Of a stretch of 32,692 bases of DNA, positions 9,473 through 18,032 are shown in pieces (the first letter of the stretch is position 1; every line of letters starts with the position of its first letter). The notes under the pieces are model-generated. The model saw only the letters and a list, made by a program, of their open reading frames with translations, had not been told where the DNA came from and ran no database searches. The stretch is from NCBI GenBank assembly GCA_008000375.1, contig SMOI01000349.1, positions 1-32,692 on the forward strand, read 5' to 3'. The stretch comes from Poteriospumella lacustris. Its lineage: Eukaryota; Sar; Chrysophyceae; Chromulinales; Dinobryaceae. The translations under genes and the position numbers were made by a program.

Positions 9473-11430
9473 GCTACACCGTGTGCTCTGACTACTTCTA
9501 TCTGGCTTTGTGCCGGACGGTCGGTTTCCTTGGCGCAGCTTCAGCGTCCGCACAATCCACTTCGCTTCATGGTTCAAGGTCACCTTCGCTTCAAGGTCAC
9601 CGGCGGCGTCTTCAACTGTCGCTCCGCCGGCGACAAAGAACTTGAAACGGCCGCAACGACAGCCGCCGTGTGTCCGTATGGCGCGCCGCCGCTGTCCGCC
9701 CACCAACTCTCAGCACTTCGCAGGCCACACAGACGCTGCACAGAGATGCCGACGGCAGAAGAAAGAGTCGCTGCAGCGTTGCAAACTGCGACATCGCAGC
9801 GGATCTTGGATCGGCCGCTTGAGCGTCGAGGGCTTCGGGTATTCGGATACCCATATAGGGCATGATGATGATGACACATCCTAACGGACCCAGACACACC
9901 CATCCCAGACTTTGGCGTCATTCCAATCTAGCGCCTTTTTGATCGATATATCGCCCGTTCTGGGGTATTTTGAAGAGACCTTCTTTCTCAAGCTCCTTCA
10001 TGGTCTTTGAAATATTAATATGGGGGAACCTTTGGTATAGTACTTCACGTAAAGTTGCCAATAGCCGTAAACTAAATAGGTTTCGAGGTTGGCGGGCAGT
10101 TTGAGCAGGTATTTGACCTTCCTTCGGACGCAATTACTGCGCTAAGTTTGAAAACGCGACGATTACACGTACTTACATGTCTTTTATTGATATTTCTTCA
10201 ATAATTCTCGGAGATTTCGTCTATGGAGTAGGTCAAACATCGACCGAGAGCAGTCGACATCCGCAGTCGACACAACCATTGCCGCGACCGAATATCACGA
10301 ACCTTTGAGAGAAAAATTTAGAAAAACATACTGCCATATAGACTAGCAATAGATGTATCGATCTAATTGAAAATTGCACTTTTCTACGACGTTTCCGTTG
10401 AGCTCCATCGAAAATAACCGGCGAAAATTTTGATTTGCGACAGTTTTGGTCCAGGAGAACGACTAGAACTCTGGCAATACTCCTCAGCCACCCGAACGAC
10501 TACTTTTGTTGGATGTCTCCTGTATAGATGCATAGATTGACAGCATTTGTTCCGGCCGGAGCTCATGCGGAGGCGTCGAAACGGGCCGCCAACGACGCGA
10601 AAACGACACCTGAGCGGGGTCGACCCTCTGGATCCGAGAGAAAAACTACCCCGCGGCCGCTCCTCGTGCCGCACAGGGCCACCGGTGGACAGCGCAGCAC
10701 ATACAGTCATACGCAGGCTTCATCGTCTCACCTCTGAGACGGTTCACCAGTCGACGAGCGTCGCAGCAGCCGCTTACAGCGCTGCCGACCACGCAACGCT
10801 CCCAGCCGCCGCCGCCCTCCGACAGAGCCCTGTCTGGCAGCTGCGACCTAGCACATGGTAGCATAGAGCAGCAGCTACTGCGGTGGCAGCAGCTGTGACC
10901 GCTTCCCGTGTGCGGGCGGATTCAGTTGGCGGAGCACTGCCGGCCCGCCGACGGTGCGGCGGGCGGCGAAGGCCCAGCGCGGTGGGACCGCCGCGGCCGC
11001 CACTCCGCCACCGCAGTGGTCGTCACTGCATACGCGCCGGTAGTTGCACGAGCGGTGCCAGCGGCAGCGGCAACGGCAACGGCTGTGGTAGCGGCAGCGG
11101 CAGCGGCTGAGGTAGCGGCTGTGGCGCTCCACGGTCCAAGCTCTGGGGCCTGCCAACGCACCGTGGCCTGCAAACCCAAACCGTCTCGCGCGACCCGTGC
11201 GGCCGGCCAAACAACAATCTGCAGCTTTCAACGACCGGTCGTCGAGCAGCGATGCGAGCCGCGTTGCTCATATCCCGACGCGTTGCGGACAGTGCCGCCC
11301 TCACGTCACAGTGCGCGTCACGCCGCCGGCACAGCAGACGCCGAACGCGTCCCGCAGCACCGACACTGGAGTCGCTTCTTCCCGAGAAGGAAGGCGTCGC
11401 ACGCATCGCTTCTGCAGCCGAAGCTCAGGC
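9473..11430. other. Long stretch with no supported gene
   Basis: About 9473-9900 is GC-balanced with no credible frame. About 9900-10560 is distinctly AT-richer. On its minus strand two short overlapping frames look protein-like (10133-9918, containing KTMKELEKEGLFKIPQNGRY, and a neighbouring frame), but neither has a start plus family resemblance, so I do not call a gene. From about 10560 the sequence is GC-rich again and carries imperfect GGCAGC/GGCAAC tandem units around 11055-11110. No tRNA cloverleaf or transposon ends were recognised. Confidence 0.5.
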
Positions 11431-11439
11431 GAGACCAAT

Positions 11440-12320
11440 CTCGCAGGACGCGGTGGTGCGATGGTCCGGTCGGGGCGGTGGCGACGGTGGCGGAGGGGGC
11501 GATGGTGGGTGGTCCGCTGGGCAGCACACGATGGTCCGTGCGGCCGCGATGGACCGAGGCGTTCTCAGTGGCGTCGTCTTCTTCGCCGTCAGCGGCTGCA
11601 GCGGCAGCGGTGGCAGTCGCAGTAAATCGCAGTTGTCGACTCGAGTGCCGCGACGGTGCCGTGCGTCCGGTGGGGTCGTGGCTCGTGACGATGGACGACT
11701 GACAGCCGCTTCAGCCGTCGACCCCAGCGACCTTCCCGTTCGACGTGGACAGTGACGATGAGGCTGTCGCCGTTGTCGCGGGCGCGACCAGGCGACTGGT
11801 CCGCCCATCGGCCTCTCGAGCGGCCCGTCGAGGGGTCGTGGTCATGGGCGACATGGGCGACGGCGGCGTCGTTGGGGCAGTCAGCGACGCGCTGGTCAAC
11901 GCCAACGACGTCGGCGTCGATCGAATCGTCGGTGACGACTCACAGCCGGTTGGCGCCGGTGCCAGCGCCGCCACCAAAGAGGCGATGGACGTCGCCGTCT
12001 GCCGCTTCCACGCGGCGGTTTCGTCTCGGCGGACGGCGTCAGCAACGTGGCGCACATCTTCGCGCTCGACGCAGCGGCGCTGACGTGGCAGCGCCTCGGC
12101 GACACACTGGGCGGTGCATCGGCCGACCGCTCCCACACGGCGATCAGCGCGTCGGACGCGAGCCACGGTGACGAGCGCTGTCTGCGTCTACGCGAGCGAC
12201 CGGTGGACGCAGTGTACGCACGCGGTGCTGGTGACTGTGCCGTGGCGCTGTCGGCTGTCGGCTGCGGGCGACGTGCCGACCGTCGGGGCACCCGTCGTGT
12301 CCAGCGCGTAGCGCCGTGGC
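11440..12320 (+). pseudogene. Kelch-repeat-like sequence with broken frame
   Basis: Plus-strand frames give successive pieces resembling kelch beta-propeller blades, but no single frame holds them. Around 11745-12010 there is ARRGVVVMGDMGDGGVV, DALVNANDVGVDRI and CRFHAAVS. After a one-base shift near 12010-12020 comes GVSNVAHIFALDAAALTWQRL followed by ADRSHTAIS. These match the kelch pattern of an R-x-x-H-(A/T)-A element followed by a hydrophobic strand, a variable loop and a (L/F)D-x(3)-L-x-W strand. An upstream fragment near 11520-11620 (QHTMVRAA, VVFFAVSGCSG) may be another blade. I infer an eroded or mis-assembled kelch protein gene; boundaries are approximate and no function can be given. 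Confidence 0.35.
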
Positions 12321-13668
12321 GGTGTACGGCGCATGTTCGTCGCCGTGCCGACCGGGGTCGGGGCAGAAGCTGGAACCTCCTCGGCACCTTCGTCAGGCCA
12401 CGAAGCGGCGACGCGTTCCGTCTGCCGGTGCTGAGCCGCCGCCGAAGCCGCCGCGGTCGTCAGCAGTGGCGGTTGTTGCGCAGCGCCGCCCAGCATGAGT
12501 GCTTCAGCTCTTCACCCCGCCAAGCAACAGGCGCAGGCCATCGTCAAGGTCATAGGCAGCGCCGGTCGCGCCGATGTGGCGTCTGCGCCGACAGGTGGCG
12601 CGCGGTCGCAGGCGAAGGTGCCCGCCGGCTGGCGCCTCACCGGGACAGCGTCGAGTCATCGCTCGCATCTGGCGCTGCGTCGCGCCACGCCGTCAAGGCC
12701 TTGCCAGCGCTGACGATGAGCGCGGTCAACTTCGGCCTCGCGCCAAGCGACACGTCCGCCAGCGCTGCGGCTGGCACGACGACGCGTCAACTGAAACCTA
12801 CTCACTGCGCTGTACGATGGCTCGGACTCGCTGTCGTACGCCCTCACGCAGCGGAAAGCCAGCGCACGATGCCGGCTTGTGCGCAACGTGCTTATTTGAC
12901 GGCACACGATCGCATCACAATCCCAATCACATTCATTCTAAAATGAGACTCTGCTCAATCGTAGTATCACAGTGAAACCCACAGCTTACGAACCTTATCG
13001 TGAGTGTCATTTGTCTTCCCAGTTCCAAACCACTTTCGACGTAGTTCAGGCTTCTTTCCAATACAACCCCCAAAAGCTTCTGTCGGCAATTCTTTGTTGA
13101 GCTGCTGAATTGTACCTCTCGACCTGCTCAAGTCAGTTAACCAATTCAGCTTCACATCAGCGATCTAGTTATCGTTGTTCGCAATGAGAAACACCTTCGT
13201 TCAGGTTCGTGGTTCGTTCGCTGGACCATGGACTGGAGACTAGAGTGGCATGGGGCAGTGGCAGTGGCAGTGGCAGTGGCAGTGGCGGGGGTTGGAATGT
13301 TGGCGTCGATTTTTGTAACGGCTCGTGCCGCAGTTGGTCTGAGTATGTATGGGTATCTGGGACTTCAGGGTATCGGGCATCCTGCGCCAACTGCCAACTG
13401 CCAACTGTCTGGGTCGACGTCCGTCCGTGACGTTCAGGCAAAGATGAAACGGGCGGCGACGGGAGATGACGACGACGACGACGACGACGACCGGTCGTAC
13501 GCCTCGCCTGTTGCCCATACAGCTGTAAGCTAACATAAATAATGCGTTCGTAGCCTGATACTGTGATACAGAACATACTAACATACTGTGTGTGGTCTAC
13601 CATACACAACAGGTGCACGCCTCGATCGCAGGAAAGGCATTTGTATTCACTGCATTCGCGGCGTGGGC
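12321..13668. other. Non-coding or undetermined region before the LRR gene
   Basis: GC-rich sequence without a credible frame runs to about 12890 and then turns AT-richer up to the LRR gene. A short minus-strand frame, 13155-12967 (62 codons, MKLNWLTDLSRSRG at its start), is open but matches nothing I know. A CAGTGG hexamer microsatellite lies near 13257-13292 and a GAC/CGA stretch near 13468-13492. The part just upstream of 13669 should contain the promoter and 5' UTR of the LRR gene. Confidence 0.45.
13257..13292. repeat. (CAGTGG)n hexamer microsatellite
   Basis: About five to six tandem copies of GGCAGT/CAGTGG lie in the AT-richer gap upstream of the LRR gene, with no coding context. Confidence 0.8.
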
Positions 13669-15645
13669 ATGCTTCTGGAGTTACCCTGCGACATACAGAA
13701 GACGATCCTGGAGCAGTGGCTGGCTGCCGAGACGCTGGTCGACATCGCGCGATTGGATGTCGCCTTCGCGTCGTCGAAGAGTCGCCCGGAGTGGTTGGCC
13801 CTTCTACTGCTCATCACGCTCGGTACAGCTCAAGTTTCCTTCAAAGATGACCATGTGACCGCGCTGCTGGTGAAATGGGTACGGTCCAGGCGCGTGCGAT
13901 GCCGCCAGTGGCTGCTGACGAAGGCTGACGGGCTGCGACACGTCGTCCAGCTCTTCGAAGAAGCGCCCCACGTCCGAGAGAGCGTGCGGACAGTGACCGT
14001 TCTGGGATACTTCGAGGGCGCCGCGGCCGAGCAGCTGCGCCGCCTCTTTGCGCTGGTGCCGAACGCGGCGTCGGTGACGACGCACCTGCGCCACAGCCGC
14101 TTCACGTTGCACGCACCGGAGCTGAGCCTCCTCGAGACGCTCCGCGAGCACACGCAGCTGCCGTCGCTGGAGGCGCTGCGCATGACGTTCGAGTCGCGGC
14201 GCCAAGTGCCCGCGAGTCTGATCGGCGGCCAGTTCGGCGGCCTGCGGGTGCTGGCGATGGAGAAGGTCGCCTGGTCGGACGCCGACGTCGTGCGGTTGCT
14301 CTCGGCGCTGCCCGCCCTCGAGCGCCTGCGCCTCGGGCAGATGTCGCGCGGCGCAGACATCCGCTACGCCGACGCGTCGCAGCCGACGCGGGGACCGTTT
14401 CTGGGGCCGCTGGACGAGGCGCTGCCGCTGCAGCCGCCACTGCGCCTCACCGACGTGTCACTGAGCGCGTGGACGTCGTCGGCGGCCTCCGAGGCGGCCG
14501 ACTCGGTGCTGGCCGTGTACGTCGCGGCGCGCAGCCCCGCGTGTCGGGCGCTGGCCCTGGGCGAGGCGGCGGTGAACCCGCTGTGCCTCTTCGGCCTGCA
14601 CTGCCTCTTCGCCGCCGGCGGAGGGGCGGCGCTGACGAGCCTCGCGCTCGACTGCGGCGAGTACTCCAACGACGCGTACGGCTGCTGGGCGCACGAGCTG
14701 CTGCACCTGCTGGCGCTGCCCGCGACGCTGTGCAGCTTCAGCGCGGCGGAGATCGTGCAGAGTCGCGCCGACGCGATGCCCGACGCCGACGCCGACGCCG
14801 ACCCGCCGTACTCGCTGCGGGGTCTGTGTCGCCTGCACCGCTGCCCCTTCGACGGCGAGCCGCTGTCGGCGCGGCCGCTGCGAGCGCTGAGCCTCGAGGC
14901 CGTCGCCGCCGGCAGCTGCACCTGTCGCCTGCGCGGCGACCCCGCCGAGCGCCCCGAGCGGGCGCTGCTCGCGCAGCTGGACACGCAGCTGCTGGAGCGC
15001 GTGTGTCTGTTGGCGGTGGCCGACCTGCGCGGCGGCGACCTGTGGCGCCTCGTGGCGCTGGCGCCGCGCCTGCTGGCGGTGCACGTGGAGCTGGCCGCGC
15101 GGACGGCGGAGGCGCGCTTCGCGCAGGAGCTGCGTGACGCGGAGGAGGCCGCGCCGGCGGGGCCGTCGCGCGTTCGCTCGTTCCGCTTCGCGGCGTCCGC
15201 TGGCCTCGTTCTGCAGGCGCTGCAGCGGCTGGCGCTGCCGGCGGCGCCGCAGCTCGAGACGCTGGAGCTGGTGGCCCTCGGCCCCGGCGACGCGGCGGCG
15301 GCGGCGGGAGCCGGCGACTTGCTGCAGCTGCTGCAGCGGCTGCTGAGTCGGGCGCCGCAGGTGACGTCGGTCGTCGTCCGCGAGGGCCTCGGCGCAGCCG
15401 TCGACGCCGCCGCGCCGCCCGTCGTCGGCACCGCGCCACCGTCGCCGGCCGCGGAGCTCGTCGCCTGTCGCCTGCGCACGCTGCACGTGTCGCTCGCGCA
15501 CTTCGCGTCACCCGGCCGCGAGTCCGTCGCGCGGTTCCGCGACGCGGTCGGTCGCTCGGCGCCGCGGCTGCGCTCGTGCGCGATTCAGTCGCCCGGCGAC
15601 GAGGCGCCGCTGTGGCCGTCGGCGGGTGGCGGTGGGGTTTGTTAG
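13669..15645 (+). CDS. F-box-like leucine-rich-repeat protein
   Basis: Single-exon frame of 658 residues from ATG 13669; the frame is open further upstream but without another ATG. The N-terminus (LLELPCDIQKTILEQWL, then TLVDIARLDVAF) has the LP-x(2)-(I/V)-x(3)-(I/L) opening and helical pattern of an F-box-like element that starts many protist LRR proteins. The rest consists of irregular leucine-rich segments such as LPSLEALRMTF, FGGLRVLAMEKV, LPALERLRLGQM, PLRALSLEAV and PQLETLELVAL, suggesting a ribonuclease-inhibitor-like horseshoe. This is probably a protein-interaction protein, possibly an SCF ubiquitin-ligase substrate receptor; that role is inferred from architecture only. The tail is low-complexity. 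The convergent profilin gene ends only 31 bp away, so the transcripts probably overlap. Confidence 0.72.
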   Translation: MLLELPCDIQKTILEQWLAAETLVDIARLDVAFASSKSRPEWLALLLLITLGTAQVSFKDDHVTALLVKWVRSRRVRCRQWLLTKADGLRHVVQLFEEAPHVRESVRTVTVLGYFEGAAAEQLRRLFALVPNAASVTTHLRHSRFTLHAPELSLLETLREHTQLPSLEALRMTFESRRQVPASLIGGQFGGLRVLAMEKVAWSDADVVRLLSALPALERLRLGQMSRGADIRYADASQPTRGPFLGPLDEALPLQPPLRLTDVSLSAWTSSAASEAADSVLAVYVAARSPACRALALGEAAVNPLCLFGLHCLFAAGGGAALTSLALDCGEYSNDAYGCWAHELLHLLALPATLCSFSAAEIVQSRADAMPDADADADPPYSLRGLCRLHRCPFDGEPLSARPLRALSLEAVAAGSCTCRLRGDPAERPERALLAQLDTQLLERVCLLAVADLRGGDLWRLVALAPRLLAVHVELAARTAEARFAQELRDAEEAAPAGPSRVRSFRFAASAGLVLQALQRLALPAAPQLETLELVALGPGDAAAAAGAGDLLQLLQRLLSRAPQVTSVVVREGLGAAVDAAAPPVVGTAPPSPAAELVACRLRTLHVSLAHFASPGRESVARFRDAVGRSAPRLRSCAIQSPGDEAPLWPSAGGGGVC

Positions 15646-15676
15646 TGTTACACGGCTACCGCCGCCGCCGCCGCCG

Positions 15677-16666
15677 CTATCGCAGCTGCTCTTTGAAGTA
15701 CTTGGAGAGCTGCGCGACGGCCTCGTTGCAGCCGGGGCCGGCGTGGCCCTGCTTCTCGTCGAAGGAGGCGACGACGACGACGGGCCCGGCCAGCACCGCG
15801 ACGCAGCCGCCCATCGCCTTCTTCCCGTAGACCGTGTAGCACGTGGACACCTCGTCCTCGAACTGCCGGATCACCTGGTACTTCGTCTGCGACAGGCGGA
15901 AGCCCTGCGACGGCTTCACCTTCTGCGTCAGCAGCGTTTTGAGGTTCTTCGCCTCGTCGACGGTCTCGCGGCGGTCGGTGCCGTCCTCCTGCGGGATGTC
16001 CGCCTCGTACGACTGCAGCGCGAAGCCGGCGGGGTGCGCCGCGAGCACCTCCAGCGTCTCCACGCGCACGATCATCGCCTCGGCGATGTTCTTGCTGCCG
16101 ACAAGCACCTTCTGCACGTGGTCGGTCCAGCTGCCCTCGCCGCCGCCGCCGCCGCCGCCCACCGCGTCGCCGCCGCCGCCGACCGCGTCGCCCTCGAAGA
16201 GGCCCTCGGGCCACACGGACTTCTTCAGGTAGCCCGCGAGCTTGATGATCGTCTCGTTGCACTCGGGCGACGTGTGCTGCAGCTTCTCGTTGAAGGTGCC
16301 GATCAGAATGCAGCGGCCGGCGTTCGCGAAGCAGGCGCCGCCGAAGGGAATCTTCGTGATGGTCACCTGCAGCCCGGTCTCCTCGTCGACGTAGTTCCGC
16401 GTGATCTGGTGCTTGCGCTCCCCGTTCAGCCGCAGGCCCTGCGACGAGGTCTGGCCCTTCATGTACTTCAGCACGTTGGCGGCCTCGTTGACGGTTTCCT
16501 CTTTCTCCGTGCCATCCTCCTGCATGATCATCGTCTTGTATTCCCGCAAATAAAAGTCAGGAGTGGAGAGGCCCCACTCGGCTCCATCGTCCGAGGAAAT
16601 GACGATGCAGTGTTCGATGTTCCCGCGGCTCGTGACGAACTCGGCGTATTTCTGCCAGGTGGACAT
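15677..16666 (-). CDS. Tandem profilin: two profilin domains in one chain
   Basis: Intronless gene of 329 residues. Domain 1 (about 1-155) starts STWQKYAEF and ends with the profilin C-terminal half: GLRLNGERKHQITRN, PFGGACFANAGRCILIGTF, ECNETIIKLAGYLKK. A Gly-rich linker (about 160-178) leads to domain 2, which starts SWTDHVQKVL and repeats the plan: GFRLSQTKYQVIRQF, AMGGCVAVLAGPVVVVASF, GCNEAVAQLSKYFKEQL. Profilin binds monomeric actin through the C-terminal helix/strand region and polyproline through N- and C-terminal aromatic residues. Both domains have the same extra loop (QEDGT then ETVNEA or ETVDEA), so they arose by internal duplication. Ordinary profilins are single domains of about 125-140 residues. 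Both halves keep the core fold, so a bivalent actin-binding protein is the simplest inference. Confidence 0.88.
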   Translation of the reverse strand: MSTWQKYAEFVTSRGNIEHCIVISSDDGAEWGLSTPDFYLREYKTMIMQEDGTEKEETVNEAANVLKYMKGQTSSQGLRLNGERKHQITRNYVDEETGLQVTITKIPFGGACFANAGRCILIGTFNEKLQHTSPECNETIIKLAGYLKKSVWPEGLFEGDAVGGGGDAVGGGGGGGEGSWTDHVQKVLVGSKNIAEAMIVRVETLEVLAAHPAGFALQSYEADIPQEDGTDRRETVDEAKNLKTLLTQKVKPSQGFRLSQTKYQVIRQFEDEVSTCYTVYGKKAMGGCVAVLAGPVVVVASFDEKQGHAGPGCNEAVAQLSKYFKEQLR

Positions 16667-17214
16667 TTGTGACTCAGCGATGGCTCCCCGCTCTGCTGTA
16701 TCGCATCTGCGTTCACCTCAGGGTCAGCCAGATGTCTTCGGTGCCCCAAAGAGAAGTGGCGGAGCTGCAAGCTGCCGGTTCCTCGTCGCGGTCACCGGCG
16801 CCGCCGTCGCGATCAACGACCACCGTCGTCGTCGTCGCGACACGACCCGCGGCCGTTTCATCTTTTGTCGCCGTCCGTCGTCGTCATCGTGTCGACATCG
16901 CCGAGGGCGACGGCAGCGGCGTCTGCGACCTGCGACCGTCCGTCGCTGCGGCACGTGGGGGCGGAAGACTGTGCCCTGCTCTACAACCTCTGCTTTCGCC
17001 AATGCCCGTGCAGTGGGACTGCTGCGCTGTCTGCATGGAGAAACGCGAGCGAGAACAGCGGAGACTCGAGTGGCGCGGTTACAGCGAGAGCGTCGCCACG
17101 CATTACAGGTACTACATACAAACAGCTGCGCGCCATCCCTCGCAGATCAGACAACACTCCCCGAGGCTTGAGATGCCCAGGTGCACTTCGTTGGCGTCGA
17201 TCATTCTGCGGCGT
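16667..17214. other. Gap between the profilin and LC8 genes
   Basis: About 550 bases between two minus-strand genes, presumably the profilin promoter and 5' UTR plus the LC8 3' UTR. A plus-strand ATG at about 17001 opens a frame starting MPVQWDCCAVCMEK, reminiscent of the first knuckle of a RING finger, but no further zinc ligands follow and the frame runs antisense through LC8, so I do not call it. CGTCGT microsatellite-like runs occur at about 16825-16890. Confidence 0.45.
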
Positions 17215-17556
17215 TTACGACCGCCAGAGCAGCACGTACGTCCCGGGCTGCACGGAGAAATAAATATACGTTTTGATTTCGTGGGTCACATACGCGCCGA
17301 AGGATCTCCCTACGATGCAATTCCATCCAGGATCGTGGTCTCGATCGAACTTCTTTCGAATGTAGTCGGCGATGGTGGAGTGGACGTCGCCCTGGGCGAT
17401 CGTCAAGGCGAAGGCCTCGCGGGCGACCTTCACTGCGTCCTTAGACCACTCCTCTGACATGTCCTCTGCAAAAATCTGGGCAGGTTGGGTCTTGTCCTGG
17501 TTCTTACCACCTGCCTTGGTCGCCTTCTTCTCCGGCTGCTGCTCTTGATCCGCCAT
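17215..17556 (-). CDS. Dynein light chain LC8-type (DYNLL) protein
   Basis: Single-exon gene of 113 residues. The C-terminal about 88 residues are LC8: DYIRKKFDRDHDPGWNCIVG, then RSFGAYVTHEIKTYIYFSV and the terminal strand YVLLW. LC8 is a homodimeric hub that binds linear TQT-like motifs and is a light chain of cytoplasmic and axonemal dynein and of other complexes. The first about 25 residues (MADQEQQPEKKATKAGG, Lys/Gln-rich) extend beyond the canonical 89-residue protein and look disordered. The core also diverges in the second helix (VAREAFALTIAQGDVHSTIA), so this may be one of the axonemal or divergent LC8 paralogues rather than the most conserved copy. It shares a 476-bp upstream region with the divergent Nog2 gene. 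Confidence 0.9.
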   Translation of the reverse strand: MADQEQQPEKKATKAGGKNQDKTQPAQIFAEDMSEEWSKDAVKVAREAFALTIAQGDVHSTIADYIRKKFDRDHDPGWNCIVGRSFGAYVTHEIKTYIYFSVQPGTYVLLWRS

Positions 17557-18032
17557 GGCTCGTGTGTCAGTGATTGAAAATCAAATGAACAGCGATTCAA
17601 GTCGAAGAGGCTCCCTCTGCTACTTCAAAAGTTCGAACTGAGAAGAGATCGCTCTGATACAGCGGAGCATCAGATTTTGAGCGGGACAGACGAGACAAGA
17701 TCAAATCGAAGTCGAAGTCGAAGGCTGCTCAGTCAGTCTCAGTCGGCTCGGCGGTTGGCATCGCAGCGATGTTGAAACGGCTGTCTGTACCCAGACGGAC
17801 ACAAGTCTTGGGTGTGTGGGATTTGGCGGAAAAGCGGCGGAAATCGGTCGGCGGCCCAGCCAGCCAAGCCTCCCTTCGCCCTTCGGCGCTTGCACCGACT
17901 TGGCCCCAAGAATCGAAATAAAGACCGTCTATCACATCCGCTAAGACGTCTCAACGCTGGGAAAGGACTCTTTTTCTGCGATTCTGAACGTGGGTGCACC
18001 TTATCTTTGATTTTTCCGGTGGACAACTCGAA
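17557..18032. promoter_or_regulatory. Divergent promoter region, LC8 and Nog2 genes
   Basis: 476 bases separate the divergent ATGs. Composition is moderate in GC. Short GTCGAA/TCGAAG direct repeats occur around 17,700-17,725. No RNA gene or coding exon was recognised. Regulatory function is inferred only from position. Confidence 0.45.

Noticed and set aside
10560-12950. Possible transposon or rRNA remnant in the GC-rich gap
   Set aside because: No terminal inverted repeats, transposase motifs or conserved rRNA blocks could be seen by eye.
13588-13668. Upstream extension of the LRR gene
   Set aside because: The longer frame begins with GTG rather than ATG, and the added residues do not look like part of the F-box-like start.
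17001-17260. RING-like CAVCMEK start on the plus strand
   Set aside because: Only the first pair of possible zinc ligands is present, and the frame then runs antisense to LC8.
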